Source: Telluria beijingensis
GTDB lineage: Bacteria; Pseudomonadota; Gammaproteobacteria; Burkholderiales; Burkholderiaceae_D
Length of the DNA: 64,000 bases
Direction of reading: 5' to 3'
Assembly (NCBI RefSeq): GCF_030770395.1
Contig: NZ_CP132480.1
Location: 2,040,714-2,104,713, forward strand
How positions within the stretch are numbered: the first letter of the stretch is position 1; the number at the start of each line of letters is the position of its first letter. Position numbers and translations under genes: made by a program. Below are positions 57,107-64,000 of this stretch, in pieces. The notes beneath the pieces were generated by a model. It worked only from the letters and a program-made list of their open reading frames with translations, did not search any database and was not told the origin of the DNA.

Positions 57107-57613
57107 ATGCCCGCCCCCGAGCCCCTCGCGCTGGAAGACATCACCACGCTCTACCGCAGCCACCACGGCTGGCTGCGCGGCTGGCTGTGGCGCCGGCTCG
57201 GCTGCCCGAGCCAGGCCGCCGACCTGGCGCAAGACACCTTCATTCGCCTGCTGGGCCGCACCGGCATCGCCCTGGGCGGCGAGCCGCGCGCCTACCTCGC
57301 CACCATCGCGCGCGGCCTGGTGATCGACCTGCAGCGCCGCGCCGCGATCGAGCGCGCCTACCTGGACGCGCTGGCCGCGCTGCCGGCGCCGCTGCAGCCG
57401 TCCCTCGAAGAACGCGCCATCGTGCTCGAAGCCCTGGCCGCGATCGACGCCATGCTGGACGGCCTGAAACCCGCCGTGCGCCAGGCCTTCCTGCTGTCGC
57501 AGCTCGAGGGCCTGACCTATGCCGAAATCGCGGATGAGCTGAAGGTATCGGTCCGTACCGTCAACAACTACATGGTGCAGGCGCTGGAGCGCTGCTACCT
57601 GGCGCTGCCATGA
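57107..57613 (+). CDS. ECF sigma factor, FecI-like
   Basis: A 168-residue sigma-70 factor with only regions 2 and 4. Region 2 is TLYRSHHGWLRGWLWRRLG through DLAQDTFIRLLG; region 4 is LKPAVRQAFLLSQLEGLTYAEIADELKVSVRTVNNYM. FecI factors transcribe siderophore-uptake genes when FecR relays receptor occupancy. Its stop overlaps the fecR-like start by four bases. A Fur box lies just upstream. Confidence 0.94.
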   Translation: MPAPEPLALEDITTLYRSHHGWLRGWLWRRLGCPSQAADLAQDTFIRLLGRTGIALGGEPRAYLATIARGLVIDLQRRAAIERAYLDALAALPAPLQPSLEERAIVLEALAAIDAMLDGLKPAVRQAFLLSQLEGLTYAEIADELKVSVRTVNNYMVQALERCYLALP

Positions 57614-58554
57614 GCGGCGACGAGGCGCTGCGGCGCGCGGCGATCGCGTGGTATGCGCGCCTGTGTTCGGGCGAGGCCAGCGCCGCCGACCAGGCCGCGT
57701 GGTCGGCCTGGCACGCGGCCGACCCCGAACACCGCCGCGCCTGGGACAAGCTGGAACGCCTGCGCGCCACCCTGGGCAGCGTGCCGCCCGGGCTCGGGAT
57801 GCCGGTCCTGAAAGAGGTGGCGGCGCCCGGACGGCGGCGCATGCTGCGCGTGCTGGGCCTGGCGGTGGGCGTGGGCGGGGCCGCGTGGCTGGCGCGGGAG
57901 GAGGGCGCCACCCTGCTGGCCGACCACCGCACCGCCCCCGGCCAGCGCCTGGCGCTGGATCTGGAAGACGGCTCGCGCCTGGTGCTCAATACCCGCAGCG
58001 CGGTCGATGTGCGCTTCGATGCCGGCCAGCGCCTGCTGCGCCTGCACGCCGGCGAGATCCTGCTCGAGAGCGCGGCCATGCGCGGCCGGCGCGACCCGCG
58101 GCCACTGCTGGTCGAGACCGCCCACGGAACGGCGCAGGCGCTGGGCACGCGCTTCACGGTGCGCGTGCGCGACCGGCACACGGTGGTGAGCGTGCTCGAA
58201 CATGCGGTGCGGCTGCAGCCGGCTCTCTCTGGCGAGACGATCGTGCTGCAGGCCGGCGAGCAGGCGCTCCTGACCGGCAACGCGGTCGAACGGGTCGCGG
58301 CGCCGGACCCGGACGCCGCCGCCTGGCTCGAAGGGCACCTGGTGGTCGACGACGCCGCGCTGGGCGATGTCGTGGCCGAGCTGGCGCGCTACCGGCCGGG
58401 GCGCCTGGCCTGCGATCCTGCGGTGGCGCGGCTGCGCGTGTCGGGCGCCTTCCCGCTCGACGATACCGACCGCGCGCTGGCGGCGCTGGCCCGGTCGCTG
58501 CCGGTGCGGATCGCGTCCGCCACGCGGTATTGGGTGACCGTGCAAGCCGCGTAA
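57610..58554 (+). CDS. FecR-like anti-sigma/transmembrane signal transducer
   Basis: A 314-residue single-pass inner-membrane protein. The N-terminal cytoplasmic FecR region carries AAWSAWHAADPEHRRAWDKLE, a single hydrophobic segment (about 80-96; LRVLGLAVGVGGAAWLA) follows, and the periplasmic half has the FecR fold (QRLALDLEDGSRLVLNTRSA, ETAHGTAQALGTRFTVRV) and a C-terminal STN-binding region. It controls the FecI-like sigma factor in response to the TonB-dependent receptor encoded downstream. Confidence 0.93.
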   Translation: MSGDEALRRAAIAWYARLCSGEASAADQAAWSAWHAADPEHRRAWDKLERLRATLGSVPPGLGMPVLKEVAAPGRRRMLRVLGLAVGVGGAAWLAREEGATLLADHRTAPGQRLALDLEDGSRLVLNTRSAVDVRFDAGQRLLRLHAGEILLESAAMRGRRDPRPLLVETAHGTAQALGTRFTVRVRDRHTVVSVLEHAVRLQPALSGETIVLQAGEQALLTGNAVERVAAPDPDAAAWLEGHLVVDDAALGDVVAELARYRPGRLACDPAVARLRVSGAFPLDDTDRALAALARSLPVRIASATRYWVTVQAA

Positions 58555-58632
58555 AAAATTTTTTGCATGTTTTCAGGTCTCGTTCGGCCTGTATCAGGAA
58601 ACACCGAACAATCCCATGTCCTGGAGAGCACC

Positions 58633-61050
58633 ATGCCGTACCCCGCCATCCCCCTGGCCGCCTGCCTGCTGGCCGCCGTCCCCACCCTTGCCTGCGCGGC
58701 CGATGCGCCGGCGCGCACCTACCGTATCGAGGCCGGGCCGCTCGGCCCGGCGCTGAGCCGCTTCGCCGCCGCCTCCGGCGTGGCGCTGTCGTTCGACCCC
58801 GCGCTCGCGCGCGACCGCCAGGCCAGGGGCCTGACCGGCGCCTACACGGTGCCAGCCGGCTTCGCGGCCCTGCTCGAGGACAGCGGCCTGGAGGCGCGCG
58901 ACCAGGGCAATGGCGCATGGACGCTGCAGCGCCAGCCGGCTCCCGCCATGCCGTCGCCGGCGCCTGCACGGCCGGCGCCGGCGGCCAGGGTCGACGCCCG
59001 CCTGCCCACCGTGGTGATCACCGGCGAGGCCGAGCGCGATGGCGATGCCGCCGCCGCCGGCTTCGTCGCCCGACGCAGCAGCGCCGCCTCGAAAACCTCG
59101 ACCTCGCTGCTGGAGACGCCGCAATCGGTCTCGGTCGTCACCGCCGACCAGATCCGCGCCCAAGGCGCGCAATCGGTCGAGCAATCCGTGCAGTACACGG
59201 CCGGCACCATCATCGGCAGCAATGGCCCCAGCACCGAGCACGATTACGTGTTCGCGCGCGGCTTCACCGCCCGCCAGTTCCTCGATGGCGTGGGCCTGTA
59301 CGCCAGCTACGTCTCGGGCGCCCAGCTGCGCATCGAGCCGTATGGCCTGGAGCGGGTCGAGGTGCTGCGCGGTCCGAGTTCGGCCCTGTATGGCCAGGTG
59401 GAGCCGGGCGGCCTGGTCAACCTGGTCAGCAAGCGCCCGACGTCCCGGCCGCTGCGCGAGGCGGGCCTGCAGGTCGGCAGCTTCGACCGCTACCAGGCCA
59501 GCGTCGACGTCGGCGGACCGCTCGGGCAGGACGGCAGCGTGAGCTGGCGCCTGACTGGCCTGGTGCGCGAATCGGGCACCCAGTCCGACTTCATGGACAA
59601 CAACCGGCGCTATATCGCGCCGGCGCTGGCGTGGAAGATCGGCCCGCAAACGAGCCTGACCGTGCTGGCCCACTACCAGAAGGACGATGGCGGTGGCCGT
59701 GCCCAACCCCTGCCGCCCGAAGGCACCCTGCTGCCGAATCCGAATGGAACCGTGCCGCTCGACCGCTTCCTGGGCGAGCCCGGTTTCGATGGCATGCGGC
59801 GCGAGCAATCGTCGATCGGCTACCTGCTCGAGCACCGCTTCACGCCGGCCACCGTGTTCCGCCAGAACGGACGCCACAGCCGGGCAAACATGCGCGAGCT
59901 GTTCAGCCTGGTCGACTACTACGGCGCCTCGTGGGCGGCCGACTTGCGCACGGTGGACCGCTACGCCTGGGACAACCGCAACAAACTGTCGCTGAGCGGC
60001 ATCGACAACCAGCTCGAGACCACCTTCGCCACCGGCGCGCTGCAGCACACGTTGCTGCTGGGCGCCGACTGGCGCCGCATTCGCGACCAGTGGGACTTCT
60101 ATTCCGCCGACGAAGGCCCGCTCGACGTGTTTGCCCCCGTCTACGGCCAGCCGCTGGGCGAGTTCGCGCAGGCGATCGACGAGCGCACCACGCGCCGCCA
60201 GTCCGGCCTCTACCTGCAAGACCAGATCCGCTGGCAGCGCTGGACCGTGACCCTCGGCGCGCGCAACGACCGCGCGCGCGGCGGCACCCGCGACAACCTG
60301 GGCGAGGTCGATGCGCCGTTGCGGGATGACGCCACCACCTGGCGCGCCTCGCTCGGCTACCTGTTCCCGCAGGGCGTGGCGCTGTATGCGGGCGCCTCGA
60401 CCTCGTTCGATCCGGTCTCGGGCCTGGACGGGGAGGGCCGCGCCTTCGAACCGTCGAAGGGCCGCCAGGCCGAAGCCGGCGTCAAGTACCAGCCGGCGGG
60501 CTCGAACAGCCTGTACACGCTGGCCGTGTTCGACCTGCGCCAGCGTAATGTGCTGACGCCCGACCCGAACCCGCCCGAGTCGAACCCCTGGGCCCAGATC
60601 CAGACCGGCGAGATCCGCGTGCGCGGCGTGGAGTTCGAAGCCAAGGCCCAGCTCACGCGCGCGCTGCGCCTGCTGGCGTCGTATACCCATTTCGACTCGG
60701 AGATCACGCGCAGCAATGGCGCCGACCTGGGACGCGAAAAGCCGTACACGCCGCGCAACCAGGCGGCGGCCTGGCTGGACTACCGTTTCGACGGCGCGCT
60801 GGCCGGCCTCGAACTGGGCCTGGGCGTGAACCGCCGTTCCGCGGTATGGGGTTTCAGCTACGATATGCGGGTGCCGTCGGTCACCCTGGCCGACCTGGCG
60901 CTGCGCTATCCGCTGGGACAACGCACCCAGCTCGCGCTGAATGTGCGCAACCTGGCCGACAAGCAGTACGTGTCCAATTGCAGCTATGCCGACGGCTGCG
61001 TCTTCGGCGAGCGGCGCACGGCCATCCTGAGCCTGACCCATGGCTGGTGA
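58633..61050 (+). CDS. TonB-dependent siderophore receptor with STN signalling domain
   Basis: An 805-residue outer-membrane transducer. A signal peptide (cleaved after CAADA or nearby), an STN domain (about 25-100; RIEAGPLGPALSRFAAASGV), a TonB-box-like TVVITGE, a plug domain (TPQSVSVVTADQIRAQGAQS, VLRGPSSALYGQVEPGG) and a 22-strand barrel ending with the aromatic C-terminal residue of LSLTHGW are present. The layout matches FpvA/FecA-type receptors that signal through FecR. GGAGAG precedes the ATG at 58633. A 12-base palindrome AAAAAATTTTTT covers the fecR stop upstream. The siderophore is unknown. Confidence 0.94.
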   Translation: MPYPAIPLAACLLAAVPTLACAADAPARTYRIEAGPLGPALSRFAAASGVALSFDPALARDRQARGLTGAYTVPAGFAALLEDSGLEARDQGNGAWTLQRQPAPAMPSPAPARPAPAARVDARLPTVVITGEAERDGDAAAAGFVARRSSAASKTSTSLLETPQSVSVVTADQIRAQGAQSVEQSVQYTAGTIIGSNGPSTEHDYVFARGFTARQFLDGVGLYASYVSGAQLRIEPYGLERVEVLRGPSSALYGQVEPGGLVNLVSKRPTSRPLREAGLQVGSFDRYQASVDVGGPLGQDGSVSWRLTGLVRESGTQSDFMDNNRRYIAPALAWKIGPQTSLTVLAHYQKDDGGGRAQPLPPEGTLLPNPNGTVPLDRFLGEPGFDGMRREQSSIGYLLEHRFTPATVFRQNGRHSRANMRELFSLVDYYGASWAADLRTVDRYAWDNRNKLSLSGIDNQLETTFATGALQHTLLLGADWRRIRDQWDFYSADEGPLDVFAPVYGQPLGEFAQAIDERTTRRQSGLYLQDQIRWQRWTVTLGARNDRARGGTRDNLGEVDAPLRDDATTWRASLGYLFPQGVALYAGASTSFDPVSGLDGEGRAFEPSKGRQAEAGVKYQPAGSNSLYTLAVFDLRQRNVLTPDPNPPESNPWAQIQTGEIRVRGVEFEAKAQLTRALRLLASYTHFDSEITRSNGADLGREKPYTPRNQAAAWLDYRFDGALAGLELGLGVNRRSAVWGFSYDMRVPSVTLADLALRYPLGQRTQLALNVRNLADKQYVSNCSYADGCVFGERRTAILSLTHGW

Positions 61051-61063
61051 AGGGTCTTCATTG

Positions 61064-61084
61064 AAATGAGAATAATTCTCATTT
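61064..61084. promoter_or_regulatory. Fur box upstream of the DUF2325 gene
   Basis: TGAGAAT-A-ATTCTCA (61067-61081) is a perfect 7-1-7 palindrome, extended by AAA/TTT on each side to 21 bases with only the central base unpaired. It lies 53 bases before the DUF2325 start and 13 bases after the receptor stop, so it likely controls the downstream gene. Confidence 0.88.
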
Positions 61085-61136
61085 AGAATGGTGGCTGTGG
61101 CGCGGCGTGCGCCAGGATTCCAGGAAGGAGCTGCCG

Positions 61137-61682
61137 ATGCTGGCCGAACAGGACATCGAACGACTGCTATGCGAGCATGGCGCGCTGTTGCGGGCCCACG
61201 CGCAAGTCCAGGCGCGCTCCACCCTGTTGCTGCGCGAGCAGGCCGAGCGCCTGCGTCGCCTCGATGCGGAGCTGATGCGTGCACGCGCGGCGGCGGTCCG
61301 CAGCCTGACGGCGCTGGCCTGGGAACGCGAAGATCGCGCCGCGCTCGAAGAAGCGGCGCCGGGGCTCAAGCGGCGCGCCGCCATGGGGCGCCAGGTCGAG
61401 ACCCTGCAGGCGCGGGTGCAAGAGCTGACGCGCCAGTTGCACCGGCGCGAGCTGGCCGACCACGCCGCGCACACCGCACAACTGGCCGATGCCTTGCCGC
61501 TGGAACTCGAAGCCAGCCTGCACGAGGCCGACCTGGTGATCTGCCAGGCCGGCTGCCTGAGCCACAACGATTACTGGCGGGTGCAGGACCACTGCAAGCG
61601 CAGCGGCAAGCTGTGCATGCTGGTGGACCAGCCGGACCGCTTGCAGATCGTCCGCATCGACAGTCTCACAGCGCAAAGATGA
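61137..61682 (+). CDS. DUF2325-family protein, Fur-box controlled
   Basis: A 181-residue protein. A long N-terminal coiled-coil (about 10-130, rich in Arg, Leu, Glu, Gln) leads into a C-terminal DUF2325 domain with ADLVICQAGCLSHNDYWRVQ and DHCKRSGKLCMLV. The two or three Cys and His in this block could bind metal. AGGAAGGAG with six bases spacing sets the ATG at 61137. The perfect Fur box just upstream and the receptor gene before it indicate an iron-starvation role; the molecular function of DUF2325 is not known to me. Its 3' end overlaps the convergent lipase gene by 17 bases. Confidence 0.85.
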   Translation: MLAEQDIERLLCEHGALLRAHAQVQARSTLLLREQAERLRRLDAELMRARAAAVRSLTALAWEREDRAALEEAAPGLKRRAAMGRQVETLQARVQELTRQLHRRELADHAAHTAQLADALPLELEASLHEADLVICQAGCLSHNDYWRVQDHCKRSGKLCMLVDQPDRLQIVRIDSLTAQR

Positions 61683-62859
61683 TGTCGCTGATCTGTTCAT
61701 AGAGCTTGTCGGCCGACGGGCCGCTGTTGGGCCAGTTCAGGATGTCGAAGTGGTCGTAGCCCTTGTAGTTGCCCAAGAAATTCCAGCTGCCGCGCACCGC
61801 CTTGCCATCGTAGTCGCGCGCCGGATGGCCGCTCGGCGCGCGCATGCTGATGGTGTTGACCACGCCATCGTTCGAGAACCAGTCGCTGTCGATCCTCTGG
61901 CGTCCCGGCGTGTTCACCGTATAGCCACCCATGCCGCGCTGCAGCGCCGACGGCACGATCCATTCGCCGGCGAAGGATTTGAAATAGGGGATCATGTCGG
62001 CGCGCGCATACTGGAACAGGGTGGTCTGGACCGGCGCGATCACGCGGTCGGTGCCGTTGCAGCACCAGCTGCCGCCCTCGGTCGCCACCGTGCCCACCGA
62101 AAAATAATAGATGTGCGGCGAGGTGCGCGCCCAGGCATTGAATTCGCGCGCGCCGTCCGGCGCCAGCTCCCATTGGGCCGCCTTGTGGGTGAGCAGGTCG
62201 CGCAGCGGCGCGTGCAGCTTGGGCAGCACTGCCAGCACCGCGTCGCTCAGGGTGGTGCCGTTGTGCGGGGCCGAGATCGTGGTCACGCTGCGGATCCAGC
62301 CGACCTTGCCGCCCTTGAACAATTCTCCATCGCCCTCGTCCTGGCTCGAGCCGTGTTCCAGCAGTTCGACCAGCGCGCGGATCGTGGTGCCGCCCATGCT
62401 GTGGCCGATCAGGTGGATCGGGTGCTCGGCGTCCCAGGCCGGATACAGCGCCAGCGGATAGTCTTGCGGATTGTTGCGTGGATCGGCGGCCCAGCATTTG
62501 CCGGGCGGTTTTTGTACCTGCCCGGGCAGTCCGTGGTCGCGCACGTGCGCCTTGCCATAGTCGACGCAGCCGCCCTTGATCTGGGCGTACAGGTCGGCCG
62601 CGCGGTCCCAGTTTGACGAGATCGGCCCCACGGCCGCGGCGAACACGGCGCGCGGCCCGCGGTAGATCTGCATTTGCGAGGCGATGTCGCCATAGCCGCC
62701 CCAGTAGTTGAAGCCGCTGTGCTGGAATTCCTCCGGCCCGAAGCCGAGGAAGCCGTGCACGAGGATGACGGGATCGTTATTGGCCGCGCTGGCGGCAGGG
62801 GCGGCGAGCAGGCCGAGTGCGACCAGCATGGTGGCACAGGCGTGGGCGAAGCGAACCAT
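61666..62859 (-). CDS. Secreted triacylglycerol lipase (family I.5-like)
   Basis: A 397-residue alpha/beta hydrolase with a signal peptide cleaved after ASA. DPVILVHGFLGFGPEEF is the oxyanion region, HLIGHSMGGTTIRAL is the nucleophile elbow with the catalytic Ser, DWFSNDGVVNTISMRAP supplies the Asp and GYDHFDILNW the His. The Trp-rich YWGGYGDIASQMQ and WCCNGTDRV segments and the overall plan resemble zinc-containing thermoalkalophilic lipases. It is probably exported and acts on lipids or polyesters. Confidence 0.86.
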   Translation of the reverse strand: MVRFAHACATMLVALGLLAAPAASAANNDPVILVHGFLGFGPEEFQHSGFNYWGGYGDIASQMQIYRGPRAVFAAAVGPISSNWDRAADLYAQIKGGCVDYGKAHVRDHGLPGQVQKPPGKCWAADPRNNPQDYPLALYPAWDAEHPIHLIGHSMGGTTIRALVELLEHGSSQDEGDGELFKGGKVGWIRSVTTISAPHNGTTLSDAVLAVLPKLHAPLRDLLTHKAAQWELAPDGAREFNAWARTSPHIYYFSVGTVATEGGSWCCNGTDRVIAPVQTTLFQYARADMIPYFKSFAGEWIVPSALQRGMGGYTVNTPGRQRIDSDWFSNDGVVNTISMRAPSGHPARDYDGKAVRGSWNFLGNYKGYDHFDILNWPNSGPSADKLYEQISDIIFAL

Positions 62860-63024
62860 CTTGCGTCTCCGGTAAATGCGTCAAGCACATTGTCGGAGGT
62901 CGGACGGCGAATGGATTTGCGCTGCGTCGTACTGCAGCGCAGCAAATGGGACTGTGCGCGAGGAAACATGCGCACGCCGCTTGACAGCGGCGTGTCATAT
63001 TTCAGGTGATGATACTGGCGTCGC

Positions 63025-64000
63025 TCAGCGCGCCGTGGTGCTGCCGACCGAGGTGGTGCGCTCCGAGCTCGTCGCCGTGGCCGGCGTGGCGCCCGGCACC
63101 GGCGTGCTGGACGCGGTGACGGCGGCCTTCTCGGCCTGGTCGAGGCGCTCGTCGCTCCACACCACGTAGTCGTCGACCGAGTACAGGCGGCACGGGTCCT
63201 TGCTCTTGGCCGAGCAGGTGGCCAGCGCGCGGCCGTCCGGGTCTTCGCCTTCCTCGGCCCAGGTCCAGCCGCCGCTGCTCGACACGGCGAAGGCGCGCGG
63301 CGTCATCTTGGTGAGATATTCGCGGTAGGCGCGGCGGCCGTGCTCGGACAGGAAGGGCACGGCGTCGACGTCGTCCACCTGGGCGAAATCGGTGCGCGCC
63401 GGGCTCGGCGGGGACTGGACGTCGACCACGACCGCGGTCGGCATGCCGATCTCTTGCAGGAATCGTTCGGTATCCTGCAGCCACACTTTTTCGCCGTCGC
63501 GGCTGGCCAGCATGCCGTGGGCATCGCGCTTGAAGGCGGGGAATTCGACCAGGCGGCCGCGCCCGCCGGCCTGGACGAAGGACGCATGCATGCGGCCCGC
63601 CAGTTCCGGCCCGAACAGCGAATCGTTCTGGCCATACATCCACAGGCTCGGCACCGTGGCTTTCGATCCGTATTCGGCGAAGGCCGACACCAGTTGCGAA
63701 CGCCAGGCGCAGCGGTCGCTGTCGTCGCGCAGGCCGCCGGCGAAGTTGATCAGGCCGCGCAGGCCCGGCAAAGCCTGGGTGCCGAGGGCGATCGCGGCCA
63801 GGCCGCCATAGGACTGGCCGGCCACCACCATGCGCTCGCCGTCGACCCACGGCTGCTGGCGGGCGTAGTCGAGCGTGGAGCGGATGTCTTCGGCCTGGGT
63901 ATAGCCGTTGGCCGTCATGTCGCAGCCATGGTCGCGGTAGCGTCCGCCCGAATTCGAGAAGCCCTGGCGCATCGGCACCATTACCGCATAGCCGCGCTTC
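63025..64000 (-). CDS. Dienelactone-hydrolase-like alpha/beta hydrolase (5' end outside window)
   Basis: A 325-residue C-terminal portion of a serine hydrolase; the frame is open to base 64000, reading KRGYAVMVPMRQGFSNSGG at the edge, so the true start is beyond the window. The nucleophile elbow is VVAGQSYGGLAAI (Ser), SLWMYGQNDSLFGPEL carries the Asp and KRDAHGMLAS the His. After the hydrolase core there is an extra C-terminal region of about 130 residues with a Ser/Thr/Pro-rich end. A secreted location is likely but the signal peptide is not visible. Confidence 0.82.
   Translation of the reverse strand, partial: KRGYAVMVPMRQGFSNSGGRYRDHGCDMTANGYTQAEDIRSTLDYARQQPWVDGERMVVAGQSYGGLAAIALGTQALPGLRGLINFAGGLRDDSDRCAWRSQLVSAFAEYGSKATVPSLWMYGQNDSLFGPELAGRMHASFVQAGGRGRLVEFPAFKRDAHGMLASRDGEKVWLQDTERFLQEIGMPTAVVVDVQSPPSPARTDFAQVDDVDAVPFLSEHGRRAYREYLTKMTPRAFAVSSSGGWTWAEEGEDPDGRALATCSAKSKDPCRLYSVDDYVVWSDERLDQAEKAAVTASSTPVPGATPATATSSERTTSVGSTTAR

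Noticed and set aside
57648..60329. Long plus-strand frame running across fecR and the receptor gene
   Set aside because: Composed of low-complexity Arg/Pro/Ala sequence and crosses two well-defined genes in another frame.
58594..61284. Very long open frame on the minus strand opposite the TonB-dependent receptor
   Set aside because: Its translation is Arg/Ala/His/Gln-rich without any domain, while the plus strand encodes a complete receptor with signal peptide, STN, plug and barrel. It is a GC-rich shadow frame.

Overview
The window is a high-GC chromosomal segment from a Gram-negative betaproteobacterium, most likely Oxalobacteraceae and close to Massilia. This is inferred from gene order (ndk-rlmN-pilW-rodZ-ispG-hisS-yfgM-bamB-der-hfq-hflX-hflK-hflC-hisZ-purA), protein character and codon use; no rRNA is present to confirm it. 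No transposase, integrase, prophage or CRISPR array is visible.

Layout. 1-9.5 kb: the 3' part of an RND efflux pump, then a leftward envelope group (PAP2 lipid phosphatase, EptA phosphoethanolamine transferase, a two-component system, an LtaS-like membrane sulfatase-fold enzyme) and a serine-rich DUF883-type protein. 9.8-13.1 kb: a cupin/JmjC-like protein, a PhoD-like phosphatase and a small EamA protein. 13.1-19.1 kb: a leftward siderophore ABC importer (ATPase, two permeases, binding protein) with a perfect Fur box, divergent from a response regulator/histidine kinase pair. 19.2-21.9 kb: a GNAT acetyltransferase and a class III aminotransferase whose 5' ends overlap, and a Bax inhibitor-1 family protein. 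22.1-38.9 kb: the conserved housekeeping cluster, covering nucleotide metabolism, RNA modification, pilus and shape proteins, isoprenoid synthesis, outer-membrane assembly, ribosome biogenesis and membrane protease control. 39-45.4 kb: MarC, a hybrid kinase, UvrB and an aspartate/aromatic aminotransferase. 45.5-49.1 kb: three nearly identical tRNA-Asn(GTT) genes, each with its own promoter and terminator, separated by an alpha/beta hydrolase, a compact murein-endopeptidase-like gene with a secreted partner, and purT. 49.1-57 kb: a split YeeE/YedE transporter, an HNH protein, and a sensory cluster with a bacteriophytochrome, its single-domain response regulator and two large hybrid kinases. 57.1-61.7 kb: a FecI/FecR/TonB-receptor iron locus and a DUF2325 gene, both preceded by Fur boxes. 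61.7-64 kb: a secreted lipase and the 3' part of a dienelactone-hydrolase-like protein.

Themes. Iron appears twice: the periplasmic-binding-protein importer at 13-17 kb and the outer-membrane receptor with its surface-signalling genes at 57-61 kb could form one uptake route (inference). Signal transduction is dense, with two classical two-component systems, three soluble hybrid kinases and a phytochrome. The least ordinary items are the endopeptidase/secreted-partner pair at 46.6-47.5 kb, which looks like an orphan effector-immunity module; the phytochrome-centred kinase cluster; the Fur-linked two-component system and DUF2325 gene; and several structured repeats, one of which supplies the end of a coding sequence.
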